Below, piece by piece: positions 1-9,430 of a stretch of 64,000 nt of DNA. This DNA comes from Mongoliitalea lutea. Its GTDB lineage: Bacteria; Bacteroidota; Bacteroidia; Cytophagales; Cyclobacteriaceae. The stretch's first letter is position 1, and every line of letters begins with the position of its first letter. A model generated the notes under the pieces. The model did no database searches and was not told the origin of the DNA. It saw nothing but the letters and a program-made list of their open reading frames with translations. The DNA lies in assembly GCF_014652135.1 (NCBI RefSeq), contig NZ_BMYF01000002.1, positions 1-64,000 on the forward strand, read 5' to 3'. Both the position numbers and the translations under genes were made by a program.

Positions 1-67
1 AACATAGGGGCTTACTTTTCATTCATAACAGAAAGAGTAGCTATATTTATTCCTTTCAAACAATTTT

Positions 68-99
68 CACTAATGGCCGACTTTAGTCGGACACTAGTG
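68..99. repeat. Nested hairpin upstream of the first gene
   Basis: CCGAC (77-81) and GTCGG (86-90) pair around a TTTA loop. An outer CACTA/TAGTG pair at 68-72 and 95-99 extends the structure across an interior loop. It could be the terminator of a gene left of the window or one of the short dispersed hairpins seen elsewhere here. There is no long T-run, so terminator function is uncertain. Confidence 0.4.
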
Positions 100-130
100 A
101 TTTTAATTCTACTCTAATTTAGACAAATCT

Positions 131-3091
131 TTGCGGTATATTACATTATTTTTCTTGGTATTCTTTTATCTGATGAATCTTTCTGTAGATTCAAATGCGC
201 AGGTTCGTGTACCTTTCAAACCTCGAGCTCCTAAAGCAGATCCTACCAAGACCAATTACAGAATCAACGGCGATTTCCTCATCATAGGAAATACCAATCT
301 TACATTGGAAGATTACGATGATTTTAAAATGAATGATAATCAGATGGTGTATACCTCTGCTTTTGAAGGTGGTTTGAGTGGAAATCTTAATTCCTCCGGT
401 GCAGAATTGAAGTTTCCACAACAAGCAGGTGTAGATCATGCCTGTACGGAAATACTTTTTGCAGGCTTGTATTGGACAGGAAGAAGCGGTGAAAGTAGAT
501 TAGTGACGATTACCGACCGAGGAGCTACTCTTACCAAGGATAAGCAGCAAATGACCTTTCAAGGTCCGAGACTAGGAGAACGGTTAAATGTGTTGGCTGA
601 TGAAAATAGTATACGCTTTCCCGAAGGGTTGGACAATGCCAATGACGTGGGGATTTTTGTAGGATTTCAAGATGTGACTGACTATGTGAAATTTCATGGA
701 GAAGGTTTCTATAGAGGGATTAACCTAGCTTTATTGCAAGGAACTAACTATTTTTTTGGAGGATGGTCGTTAATAGTTATTTATGAAAATCCAAATCTGC
801 CATTAAAAGATATTACCGTTTTTGATGGATATGCGTATGTAAGGGGTGATTCTCCGGAGGAATTTATCATTCCTATTGATGGTATTCAAACCCAAGAAGA
901 GGGCAATGTTCGGGTGAAGGTAGGCATTATGGCAGGTGAAGGAGATGTAGCAGCGGAAGGGGATTTCTTTGCGATCGAACGAGGTGTAGGAACCAATGAT
1001 TTTGTACCCCTATCACATGAACAGAATTCTCCAAACAACTTTTTTAATTCCAGCATTAACGTTGGGGAGCCAGGGCGTATTCCTTTACTTAGAAATAACA
1101 CGGGAATGGATCTGGCAACCTTTTTCATTGATAACCCTAATAATGAATTAATTGCAAATAATCAGACAAGTCTACGATTTAAATATGGAACTACTTGGGA
1201 TACCTATGTAATTTATAATTTGGCTATTGCCATTGATATCGATGAACCGAAAATCGAAGGGCTACACCAAGTGGTATCAGTCAACGGTCAAACTGCCATA
1301 CCTGAAAGCTTGAAGCCTGGAGATGAGGTGAGGCTTCAAGTAGATATTCGTAATCTTGGTACTGAGCAATTGCGCAGCAACCGGATTGAATTGAAACTTC
1401 CTAGAGGAGTGGAATTAGTGTCAGCTGATGGAATAAACTTTCAGCAGCCTGTCACGACGGTCGTAAATCAATCAGCGGGTCCTAATGCTGGTACTCGGCT
1501 TTATTGGGATTTTGGAAATTTGGATCCGGAAACAGACCTTTCCTTTGTACTTGCAAGACTTTCATATACTATTCGGATCACAGAAAATTGCGAATCGATT
1601 TCCACACTTTGTGGAGCGACCATTTCTTTAGATGGCTTTTTGGTAGGCGTTCAATCCAGTACGAGCCAGCCCTATGAACAGGTTGGACTGGTCATTGAAA
1701 GTACTTCGGCAACAGGTTGTCAACGGGTGGGGGGTACCACTGGCCCCATAAATTTCCGCTTGGATGTTTTTGATTTTTTTCAGACTAATTGCTTGAATTT
1801 AGAGGGTCAGAGCATTGAAATATGCAACCTTGCTGACATGAGCGAAGTACCGGCTGAAATTTTAATGGATTATTTCCCCATAGGAACTCGATTTTATGAT
1901 CAAAATCCCTTAGCCCCTGATGCGAGAGAAATTGGAGGTGATTCGGGAAATCCTTTTCCACCTACTACAGGCGTTGATTTCTATGCAAGTTTTACTGCTG
2001 ATCAGATTGGCTGCTTTTTATCTTTTCAATTGAAAAACAAGCCCTTGACTGCCACGATTGAAGTGGAAGACACCTGTGAAATCCCATCTGATGGTCTTCG
2101 GGAGGTTCATCTGATTATAACGGGTCTAAGCTCTGATGGAGTACTTTCCTTAAACGGTGTTCTAAGCACTCCTGACTCAATCAAACGATTAGCCCCGGGA
2201 ACCTACGCACTTTCGATTGAAGATGGAAGTTGCTTGATTGAAAAAACTATTGAGGTTAAACCGTTTGCTAATTTTGAAGCTGTTTTACAAACACCAGGCA
2301 GTGTTTTGCAACTAAACTGCTCGGGAGAAGCTAGTGGTGTTTTGGTACTAGAAGTGACTGGTAATACTGCATTTAACTCCTTGAAATTGGAAGGAGTTGC
2401 AGGGGATGGTACTACACTTACTCGCACCATTTCAAGTCCGGTTCCTGGCATTTATACTTTTGAAGAGCTTCCAGCAGGTACCTATACTTGGACCTTGGAG
2501 ACAGTTGATGGCTGCTTAAAGCTGGGACAAGAATTGATCATGGACGCGACTAATCTACCAACGCAGGTAGATTTTACCTTTACCAATCCTCAATCATCTT
2601 CAACAATATTCTCAGTCGGGCAACCCGTTCAGTTTACAGTAACCAGTCCTCCGATATTTACTGATGCAGTATGGGATTTTGGAGATGGGCAGACAGTCCT
2701 AGGAGACAAACCCCTTCATACCTTTCAGTCACCGGGAGTTTATATGGTCACTCTTTCATTAATGGATACAAATGGCTGCCTTTCTAGCCAGTCCAAGGAA
2801 ATTCAGATTGCAGGCGGGGGCCTACGCATGCCTCAGGCATTTACCCCTGATGGTGATGGCCTCAATGATTTCTTTTTTCCAGTTTTCACACAAGTAGATT
2901 CTTTGTCCATGTGGGTGTTCAATCGTTGGGGAGAAATGGTGTTTTTTACGGCTGACAAAAATTCACAAGGCTGGGATGGATACCATCTTGGGCGAATAGC
3001 TCCACCGGGTACCTACAGTTTTCAGTTGGAGTATAGAATCAAAGATGAATTTGTTCAATACCTAAGAGGTACATTTTTATTGGTCCGTTAG
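131..3091 (+). CDS. Secreted protein with PKD and gliding-motility-type C-terminal domain
   Basis: A 986-residue exported protein of the large cell-surface type found in gliding Bacteroidota. The N-terminus is a signal peptide ending near NAQ (residue 24). The middle is beta-rich, with a DUF11-like stretch around 380-500 (PGDEVRLQVDIRNLG). A PKD domain lies at about 815-893, marked by VWDFGDG and the FQSPGVYMVTLS strand. Residues 895-986 form the CHU/gliding-motility C-terminal domain (MPQAFTPDGDGLNDFF, NRWGEMVF, GWDG, PPGTYSF), a type B sorting signal for the type 9 secretion system. The start is TTG; the next in-frame ATG at 173 would remove most of the signal peptide, so TTG is preferred. 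Its 3' end overlaps the convergent methyltransferase gene by 15 bases. The ligand is unknown. Confidence 0.9.
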   Translation: MRYITLFFLVFFYLMNLSVDSNAQVRVPFKPRAPKADPTKTNYRINGDFLIIGNTNLTLEDYDDFKMNDNQMVYTSAFEGGLSGNLNSSGAELKFPQQAGVDHACTEILFAGLYWTGRSGESRLVTITDRGATLTKDKQQMTFQGPRLGERLNVLADENSIRFPEGLDNANDVGIFVGFQDVTDYVKFHGEGFYRGINLALLQGTNYFFGGWSLIVIYENPNLPLKDITVFDGYAYVRGDSPEEFIIPIDGIQTQEEGNVRVKVGIMAGEGDVAAEGDFFAIERGVGTNDFVPLSHEQNSPNNFFNSSINVGEPGRIPLLRNNTGMDLATFFIDNPNNELIANNQTSLRFKYGTTWDTYVIYNLAIAIDIDEPKIEGLHQVVSVNGQTAIPESLKPGDEVRLQVDIRNLGTEQLRSNRIELKLPRGVELVSADGINFQQPVTTVVNQSAGPNAGTRLYWDFGNLDPETDLSFVLARLSYTIRITENCESISTLCGATISLDGFLVGVQSSTSQPYEQVGLVIESTSATGCQRVGGTTGPINFRLDVFDFFQTNCLNLEGQSIEICNLADMSEVPAEILMDYFPIGTRFYDQNPLAPDAREIGGDSGNPFPPTTGVDFYASFTADQIGCFLSFQLKNKPLTATIEVEDTCEIPSDGLREVHLIITGLSSDGVLSLNGVLSTPDSIKRLAPGTYALSIEDGSCLIEKTIEVKPFANFEAVLQTPGSVLQLNCSGEASGVLVLEVTGNTAFNSLKLEGVAGDGTTLTRTISSPVPGIYTFEELPAGTYTWTLETVDGCLKLGQELIMDATNLPTQVDFTFTNPQSSSTIFSVGQPVQFTVTSPPIFTDAVWDFGDGQTVLGDKPLHTFQSPGVYMVTLSLMDTNGCLSSQSKEIQIAGGGLRMPQAFTPDGDGLNDFFFPVFTQVDSLSMWVFNRWGEMVFFTADKNSQGWDGYHLGRIAPPGTYSFQLEYRIKDEFVQYLRGTFLLVR

Positions 3092-3976
3092 TGCTGGAAT
3101 TAGGTGTTTTTTGGATGGATGGATAAAAAAGCAATTCCGTACCCCATTGTCACTTGAGCGCTGAATACTAGATGCATATCGTAAACCCTCCGGGTAATGA
3201 TTGTAACATTCATAGCCCAAATCATGGAAAATTGCTTCCAATTGGGCTTCATTGCTTTGGAACAGCGTTTCGCAGATGACGATTGGGAGATGTTTTTTCA
3301 AGGTGTTCAGTCCTTTTTCCAATATCAAATGCTCGGTACCTTCCGTGTCCATTTTGATCAGGTCAAGTGGAAAGGAAAGGTTCTCAGCAAATGTATCCAA
3401 GGTAGTCGTAGGGACTTCATTAACCGTGAATGCCTCTCCTTTATTTAGGGCAGCTGCACTTCCTGTTCCCGCAAGGTTATGTTCCAAATAAGGGTACTTT
3501 CTACTCTTGACCTCATGAAAGGTAATCGTCCCTTCTTTCTCGGACAGCGCCTGTGATTCTACTTGAATATTGTTCAATTGATTTGCCGCCACATTTTTCC
3601 GAAGATAATGCAAGGGCCCTTTGGCAGGCTCAAATGAAATGATCTGCATACTCGGATTTTGCTTGGCAGCCAATAAACTGTAATACCCAATATTGGCACC
3701 AATATCCATGAATCCGCGAATGTGCTGACAGAGTTCTAGGAATAGTTCGCTGTATTCAAACTTTCGGAAATCTTCCCAGTAAACCAGTTGGGTTAAGTAA
3801 TTGGTTTGGTTGGTACACAAGATGAGTTTTTTACCCTGCTCAAGTTGTAGCGTTAGTTTTCCACTTGGAGGGATTCGAAACCATGAAGGTAAGACAGGAA
3901 TCAAAAGTTTGTTCAGTCCTCTCAGGGCTAAGTTGATAGTAGGTTGGTAGATGATTTTATAAAAAACTTCCTTCAT
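3077..3976 (-). CDS. FkbM family methyltransferase
   Basis: A 299-residue SAM-dependent methyltransferase of the FkbM family, which usually O-methylates sugars of surface or extracellular glycans. The SAM-binding motif DIGANIGYYS lies at about 91-100, followed by the acidic strand end IISFEPAKG and later IKMDTEGTE, a family hallmark. The frame stays open 43 codons further upstream inside the glycosyltransferase gene, but the ATG at 3976 (MKEVFYK) begins 5 bases after that gene's stop and gives the normal family length. It is the last gene of a leftward group with a glycosyltransferase and a YfhO protein, which supports a role in decorating a surface polysaccharide or glycoprotein. The acceptor is unknown. 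Confidence 0.88.
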   Translation of the reverse strand: MKEVFYKIIYQPTINLALRGLNKLLIPVLPSWFRIPPSGKLTLQLEQGKKLILCTNQTNYLTQLVYWEDFRKFEYSELFLELCQHIRGFMDIGANIGYYSLLAAKQNPSMQIISFEPAKGPLHYLRKNVAANQLNNIQVESQALSEKEGTITFHEVKSRKYPYLEHNLAGTGSAAALNKGEAFTVNEVPTTTLDTFAENLSFPLDLIKMDTEGTEHLILEKGLNTLKKHLPIVICETLFQSNEAQLEAIFHDLGYECYNHYPEGLRYASSIQRSSDNGVRNCFFIHPSKKHLIPALTDQ

Positions 3977-3980
3977 AGGT

Positions 3981-5039
3981 TTAATTCGTAAGAGTTGCGA
4001 GAAGCATACTTTTTCTGTTAGCCAAGGGGTACAGAGCTTTGATACGTTCGCGGGCTGTTTGATTGATATTTTTTCCCTGTGCCATCGAGTGGATGAGCTG
4101 AACACTCATGCGTAGATTGGATAATTTCCGAAAAGGAACCGTTATTCCCGTCACACCGATAATGGAAGGAAGCGCATTGACCTCTGAGACAATGGGAATA
4201 CAGCCGCAAAGCATAGCTTCACATAAAGCGCATCCGAAACCTTCATAACTCGAAAGCTGGAAGTAGTAATGTGCGGACTGGTATTCTTGTCGTAAGGATT
4301 CTTTATCCAATCTTCCTAAGAAACTTACATTGGGTGGGATTGGGATACCCGATGGGCACTCAAGTCCTGCAAAGCGGAATTGAAAATCAGGTTTCTCCAT
4401 TGCCAATTCAAGAATTAAATCTCCTCCTTTCAGTGTAAATTGAGCAGGCGACATCACAGTGAGAAAGGTAACCGTTCCAGTTTTTAAAATTTCATTTTTT
4501 ACACGGTCATTTGGAATCCAGTAATCCACATCAAAACCGTTAGGAATCACTTCAATTGGTGTTTCTAAGCCTGGGAAATGATGTTTTAAGCCATTCATTA
4601 CCGGATTTTCCAGATTGATAAAGGAGTTTTTAGTGAAAATCAATGATTCGGATACGGGAAGTAATTTGGTAGCCCATTCATAGGATTTCTTGCAAAACCA
4701 TTGAAGCAAGGGGATTCTCAAGCTCCCATAGTTTAAAGCTGGAATGGAGGCACAATCAGTTCCATGGAGAACGATGTACACAGGCTTCTTAAATAGTTTC
4801 CCATATATTGTCGGTACAAGAGACCAATACCCGCCAAACTGGACCAAAATAACTCTACAGGAAGGAATTTTGATTAGCAGACTTAGAGTCTGTAAGAATA
4901 AAAACCATGGTGCCAGTGCTTTATTTCTCCAATTGTAGGTATTGATTTCGATTTGATAGTCTGCTGACAGCATGGCAATATCCTGTTGGATAAAGCTATG
5001 CATCTCAGGGATGACCATCAATAATCGCGGCTTCCCCAT
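3981..5039 (-). CDS. Glycosyltransferase, GT4-like
   Basis: A 352-residue retaining glycosyltransferase of the GT-B fold. The N-terminal half carries VILVQFGGYW and VLHGTDCASIP. The C-terminal half has VIPNGFDVDYW and the nucleotide-sugar binding segment SSYEGFGCALCEAMLCGCIPIVS, with the two glutamates of the E-x7-E motif. There is no signal peptide, so it acts in the cytoplasm, probably at the membrane face. It lies 3 bases after the YfhO gene and 4 bases before the FkbM methyltransferase gene, all leftward, so the three are probably co-transcribed. Donor and acceptor sugars cannot be told from the sequence. Confidence 0.88.
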   Translation of the reverse strand: MGKPRLLMVIPEMHSFIQQDIAMLSADYQIEINTYNWRNKALAPWFLFLQTLSLLIKIPSCRVILVQFGGYWSLVPTIYGKLFKKPVYIVLHGTDCASIPALNYGSLRIPLLQWFCKKSYEWATKLLPVSESLIFTKNSFINLENPVMNGLKHHFPGLETPIEVIPNGFDVDYWIPNDRVKNEILKTGTVTFLTVMSPAQFTLKGGDLILELAMEKPDFQFRFAGLECPSGIPIPPNVSFLGRLDKESLRQEYQSAHYYFQLSSYEGFGCALCEAMLCGCIPIVSEVNALPSIIGVTGITVPFRKLSNLRMSVQLIHSMAQGKNINQTARERIKALYPLANRKSMLLATLTN

Positions 5040-5042
5040 GGG

Positions 5043-7469
5043 TTATTCCTTAGTGTTCGTTTGCTTGAATGTAAACCCAATCCCTCCAATCAATAACAAA
5101 GCTGTTACATATTGGAAGAGGATCGTCAAGCCTTTGGTCTTAAAGAAGCTATCTGGTTCAAAACTTAACTCAATGTTGGATGTCCCTTGTGGAACTACTA
5201 TTCCTCTAAGCAAGTAATTGGTTCGGATGATATCGGTAGGTACACCATTGATGCTCGCTTTCCAACCTTTTGGATAGTACACTTCGGACAATACCAATAA
5301 GCCTTCTTTACTCACCTCAGCAGCATAGCTCAACTTTCCAGGACTTTGCTTACGCAGCTCAACTGTTCCACCACCTGCTGGTACATTTCCATATTCTCCA
5401 GTATTGACTGTTGCTGAGACTTTTGTATCGATTTGACGGATGCGCTGCATTTCTTCTTCATTAGAAGATACGGCAATCACTTCCTCTGGAAACCATGCAG
5501 CACCATTTGCCAATGGGTTTCTAAATACAGCATCTTCAGATCTTCCGGCCATCAAGTAGCGCGTGTTCAGCATATTCAACACCGGTAGTTCATCCCAAGC
5601 AAAGTCACCTTCTTGGGCTTTACTAATGAAATTTGAGATTTCGGGTTGAATTCCTCTTTCAATAAGCTCCTGATAGCGCTTCATTTTGGCTCCATGGTAT
5701 CCACCCACACTGTTATGGTAGTAGGAGGTGCGGGCTTCGTTGAATGGATTTTCAATATTGAAAACTCGATAGTAACCTTTATCTTCTAATATTCTTTCAT
5801 CCGCTGCACTTTTTGCGAAAAATTGGGCAGCAGGGCTGTCACGCATGGCATCTTCACCTAGGTATCTTCGGTTGATGGTCCAAAGGTCTATGATGAGCAA
5901 CAAGCCAATACCCAACATCGCATAGGAGGTGTTAAGTTTGTTTTTGAGTACTGCAATGATTAGTGCGAAACTCAAACTCACAAATGCCAAACTTTTGAAG
6001 GCGCTGGATTGCATCATGGATTTTCTATCGGAGCGAATGGCATCTACCAACCAATCCGGAAGATTGGCATCGACATTTCCACGGAAGCTAAACATGCCTG
6101 CAAAAATGGCTAAGATAAATGCCAAACCACCGACAATGCCAAAAGCGATGTATAATTTCTTGATGTCGATTTTACTTTTCTGGGCAATCAGTGTTTCTAA
6201 CCCCAAACATCCCAAGACAGGAATGGCAAATAAAGCCATGCATAACCCCATGGAAACGGCTCTGAATTTGTTGTAGCCAGGTAGAATGTCAAAAACCGTA
6301 TAGTTGAACCACTCCAGATTTTTTCCCCAAGCAAGTAAAATGGAAAGCACAGTGATTCCTGTGAATACCCAGATCCATTTTTTATCGGCATATAGTATCC
6401 CAATTACAAATAGGAAAACCATAATAATCCCTCCATAAATCGGACCGCCCGTTCCCGGTTGGTCTCCCCAATAGGTTGGGGCTCCTTGGATAAATCCGTT
6501 GATTTGGGCATTGTCGATTCCATTGGAGCGAAGGGTGCGCTCTGTTTCGGAGTCTTTGGGCAAGGCTTCCTGAGAAGCACCTCCTTGGATGAATGGAACA
6601 AGGAAGGTGAGTGTTTCAAATTTGCCCTGCGACCAAGCAAAGGCATATTCTTTGTCCAGACCTGATGCATTTCCTGTGTTTTCACTGATATTGGATTTTC
6701 CTCTGGTAGAGTAGGGGCTGTATTCCAAAACTGCCGCAAACCTACTGGCATTACTTCCGATAGCCAACCCCAGGCCTATCACCAAAATTCCGACGGTTTT
6801 GGCAAAGTCCACATACTTTTTTTGCTGTACCATCTCAGCAATTCTTGCGATCCCATACACAATCACCATCAGCATGGTATAATAGGTGATTTGGAGGTGG
6901 TTAAACTTCAGTTGCAGCATCATGGCGAATGCAAACAATGCAAGCCCTAAAATCCGCTTTCGTTCAAAGGCTAGGTGAATGCCTGCAAAAATCAATGGAA
7001 TCAAGCAAATAGCCCAGATTTTAGCATTATGGCCCGCATCCAAACTGATCAAATGGAAGGTGTTGAAGGCAAATGCAATGGCTCCCACAGCTGCAATTTC
7101 GCTTCTGATTTTAAAGGAAAGTAAGAATACATACATCCCAATCATTCCTATGAACAGGGAATTGATCGGATGCGGTAAGCCGAGGGAAATGATTTTGATC
7201 AAAAAGTTGGTGATGTCTCCCGGGATTTCATAGGAAACCAAATAAGCGGGCATTCCCCCAAACAGGCGATTGGTCCAGAGGGCTTCTTCTCCAGTAGCTT
7301 TGCGGTAATCTAAGATTTCTTTGGCACCACCTTCCCATTGAAGAATGTCATTTTGGAAGATTATTTTCCCATCAAAAACCATGGGAGAAAAATAAATGAG
7401 AACGATTAGGTAAAAAATGATCAATGAAATACCATGAGGCAATACTTCTTTTTGAAAATTCAATTTCAT
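5043..7469 (-). CDS. YfhO-family polytopic membrane protein
   Basis: An 808-residue integral membrane protein with about a dozen hydrophobic helices in the first 540 residues, a soluble extracytoplasmic domain, and a final helix near the C-terminus (LTILFQYVTALLLIGGIGF). The early sequence MVFDGKIIFQNDILQWEGG, the motif around TNRLFGGMPAYLVSYE, and the late segment EVYYPKGWKASINGVP are typical of YfhO proteins. These are related to GT-C enzymes and are implicated in glycosylating cell-wall or lipid-linked polymers. It heads the leftward three-gene group and is divergent from ffh across 191 bases. The substrate is unknown. Confidence 0.88.
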   Translation of the reverse strand: MKLNFQKEVLPHGISLIIFYLIVLIYFSPMVFDGKIIFQNDILQWEGGAKEILDYRKATGEEALWTNRLFGGMPAYLVSYEIPGDITNFLIKIISLGLPHPINSLFIGMIGMYVFLLSFKIRSEIAAVGAIAFAFNTFHLISLDAGHNAKIWAICLIPLIFAGIHLAFERKRILGLALFAFAMMLQLKFNHLQITYYTMLMVIVYGIARIAEMVQQKKYVDFAKTVGILVIGLGLAIGSNASRFAAVLEYSPYSTRGKSNISENTGNASGLDKEYAFAWSQGKFETLTFLVPFIQGGASQEALPKDSETERTLRSNGIDNAQINGFIQGAPTYWGDQPGTGGPIYGGIIMVFLFVIGILYADKKWIWVFTGITVLSILLAWGKNLEWFNYTVFDILPGYNKFRAVSMGLCMALFAIPVLGCLGLETLIAQKSKIDIKKLYIAFGIVGGLAFILAIFAGMFSFRGNVDANLPDWLVDAIRSDRKSMMQSSAFKSLAFVSLSFALIIAVLKNKLNTSYAMLGIGLLLIIDLWTINRRYLGEDAMRDSPAAQFFAKSAADERILEDKGYYRVFNIENPFNEARTSYYHNSVGGYHGAKMKRYQELIERGIQPEISNFISKAQEGDFAWDELPVLNMLNTRYLMAGRSEDAVFRNPLANGAAWFPEEVIAVSSNEEEMQRIRQIDTKVSATVNTGEYGNVPAGGGTVELRKQSPGKLSYAAEVSKEGLLVLSEVYYPKGWKASINGVPTDIIRTNYLLRGIVVPQGTSNIELSFEPDSFFKTKGLTILFQYVTALLLIGGIGFTFKQTNTKE

Positions 7470-7634
7470 GCGCGCGTATTTGATTCAAGTGAAAACGTCT
7501 GCAAATTAAAAAATAAATTGGCTTAGGCCTTCATCCGAACCGGAGAAAGCATCTTTTTACTTGAGCGGGCTTGCTTTTAACTGAATAAAGGGGGAAGCTT
7601 GGCACTATCCATGGGGTATTCCCGAATAATTTTA

Positions 7635-7642
7635 TAATTTTG
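7635..7642 (+). promoter_or_regulatory. -7 promoter element for ffh
   Basis: TAATTTTG matches the Bacteroidota -7 consensus TAnnTTTG and lies 18 bases upstream of the ffh ATG. No convincing TTTG element is present 17-23 bases further upstream, so this is a partial match. Confidence 0.45.
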
Positions 7643-7660
7643 CAGCAAATCGCATTTACT

Positions 7661-8995
7661 ATGTTTGATAATCTTAGTGGAAAATTAGATAGAGCTTTTA
7701 GGACCCTGAAGGGTACCGGTAAAATCACGGAAATCAATGTGGCAACTACTGTCAAGGAAATCAGAAGAGCCTTGATTGATGCCGATGTGAATTACAAGGT
7801 AGCCAAAGAGGTTACAGATAAAATTAAGGATGAGGCCATGGGCCGGGATGTATTGATAGCTGTTTCTCCGGGACAGTTATTGGTAAAAATCACCCAAGAG
7901 GAGTTGACCAAATTGATGGGGGGTACCAAAGTAGATGTAAATCTCAAAGGTGACCCAGCGATTGTGTTGATTTCTGGTTTGCAAGGTTCGGGTAAAACGA
8001 CATTTACAGGAAAGTTTGCTAGCTACCTCAAAAAACAAGGAAAACAAGTATTGTTAGTCGCCTGTGATATCTACAGACCTGCTGCGATTGACCAGTTGAA
8101 AGTATTGGGTGAGCAGATAGGTGTAGAGGTGTATGCAGAGCCGGAAAATAAAAATGCGATTGAAATTGCCAATCGTGCGATGGATTATGCCAAGAAGAAT
8201 GGCAAAAAGATCGTGATCGTCGATACTGCTGGTCGTTTGGCTGTGGATGAGCAAATGATGCAAGAGATTGAGGCCTTGAAAAAAGCTCTCAATCCTTCTG
8301 AAACACTTTTTGTCGTTGACTCCATGACGGGTCAGGATGCCGTGAATACTGCGAAGACCTTTGATGAGCGCTTGAATTTTGATGGGGTAGTCTTGACCAA
8401 GTTGGATGGTGATACACGAGGTGGTGCGGCCATTTCCATCCGTCACGTAGTCAATAAGCCGATCAAATTCATCTCTACGGGTGAAAAGATGGAAAACTTA
8501 GATGTCTTCCATCCAGATCGTATGGCTCAGCGAATTTTGGGCATGGGTGATGTAATCTCCTTAGTGGAGCGTGCACAGCAATCCTTTGACGAAGATGAAG
8601 CCAAGCGTATCAATGCTAAAATCCGCAAAAACCAGTTCAATTTTGATGACTTCCTATCCCAATTGGAGCAGATCAAGAAGATGGGTAACATCAAGGACTT
8701 GGTGGGTATGATTCCAGGCATGGGTAAGGCGATGAAAGGCTTGGATATTGATGATGATTCCTTCAAACCAATTGAAGCGATCATCCGCAGTATGACTCCT
8801 GCTGAGCGGGAAAATCCGGACATGATTGACGGTAGCCGTAGAAAGCGAATAGCAAATGGTAGTGGAAGAAGTATCGTAGAAGTCAATAACCTGATGAAAC
8901 AATTTGGCGATATGCGCAAATTAATGAAGCAGATGAACAAGATGGGCGGTGCGCAGAAGGCTTTGGGCGGTATGATGCCGAAGATGAGAAGGTAG
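7661..8995 (+). CDS. ffh: Signal recognition particle protein Ffh
   Basis: A 444-residue SRP54 homologue. It binds the 4.5S RNA and the signal sequences of nascent membrane proteins and docks with FtsY. Visible parts: N-terminal helical bundle (MFDNLSGKLDRAF), GTPase G1 loop GLQGSGKTT near residue 106, DTAGR (G3), TKLDGD (G4), and a C-terminal M domain with MIPGMGK and a basic, Met-rich tail (LMKQMNKMGGAQKALGGMMPKMRR). The frame is open 7 codons further upstream, but the ATG at 7661 gives the conserved MFDNL start and follows a -7 promoter element. It stands alone, divergent from the YfhO gene. Confidence 0.97.
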   Translation: MFDNLSGKLDRAFRTLKGTGKITEINVATTVKEIRRALIDADVNYKVAKEVTDKIKDEAMGRDVLIAVSPGQLLVKITQEELTKLMGGTKVDVNLKGDPAIVLISGLQGSGKTTFTGKFASYLKKQGKQVLLVACDIYRPAAIDQLKVLGEQIGVEVYAEPENKNAIEIANRAMDYAKKNGKKIVIVDTAGRLAVDEQMMQEIEALKKALNPSETLFVVDSMTGQDAVNTAKTFDERLNFDGVVLTKLDGDTRGGAAISIRHVVNKPIKFISTGEKMENLDVFHPDRMAQRILGMGDVISLVERAQQSFDEDEAKRINAKIRKNQFNFDDFLSQLEQIKKMGNIKDLVGMIPGMGKAMKGLDIDDDSFKPIEAIIRSMTPAERENPDMIDGSRRKRIANGSGRSIVEVNNLMKQFGDMRKLMKQMNKMGGAQKALGGMMPKMRR

Positions 8996-9430
8996 AAGAA
9001 AGGATGAAGGTTGAAAAAAGCTCGCGGAATACTCGGAAAACGCAGAAAATTAGGAGTTAAAAAACTTTCTCTTCAAGAGAGGAAATAATAGTTATTCGAT
9101 TAACCTCATCAATTGCCCCGGGTTTTAACCCGGGAGATTTGAGCATATATTAATTCATTTACCTGGGTTTTAACCCACTTCTATGGAACGTTAGATAAAA
9201 CACCAAATCACGAGCGTGTATCTTAAATACGATAAGCATTGGGTTTTACCCAACTAAAAAGATATAATAGTTTTTTAAGACAAATGAAAACAGTGGAAAA
9301 AATGTCAAGTCTAACGGTCTGAAAAGCTGATCAGAGTTTAAGTCCAGTAATTAGGTGAAATCCAGTTACTGGTTTTTTTTATAAATTTTTTGATTGATTT
9401 TTAGTTAGATTTAGGTCTAAATCTTTGGTT
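8996..9430. repeat. Gene-free stretch with three GGGTTTTAACCC-type hairpins
   Basis: No coding frame is convincing here. Three short palindromes share one core. At 9117-9134, CCCGGGTT and AACCCGGG flank TT. At 9164-9177, TGGGTT and AACCCA flank TT. At 9239-9253, TTGGGT and ACCCAA flank TTT. They look like copies of a dispersed REP-like element. A separate terminator hairpin follows at 9344-9380. The segment near 9030 (CTCGCGGAATACTCGG) resembles other low-complexity intergenic debris in the window. Confidence 0.55.
9344..9380 (+). terminator. Rho-independent terminator
   Basis: CCAGTAA (9344-9350) pairs with TTACTGG (9366-9372), followed directly by eight T residues. It points rightward and lies 350 bases after ffh, so it ends either a long ffh 3' UTR or a small unannotated transcript. 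Confidence 0.65.
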
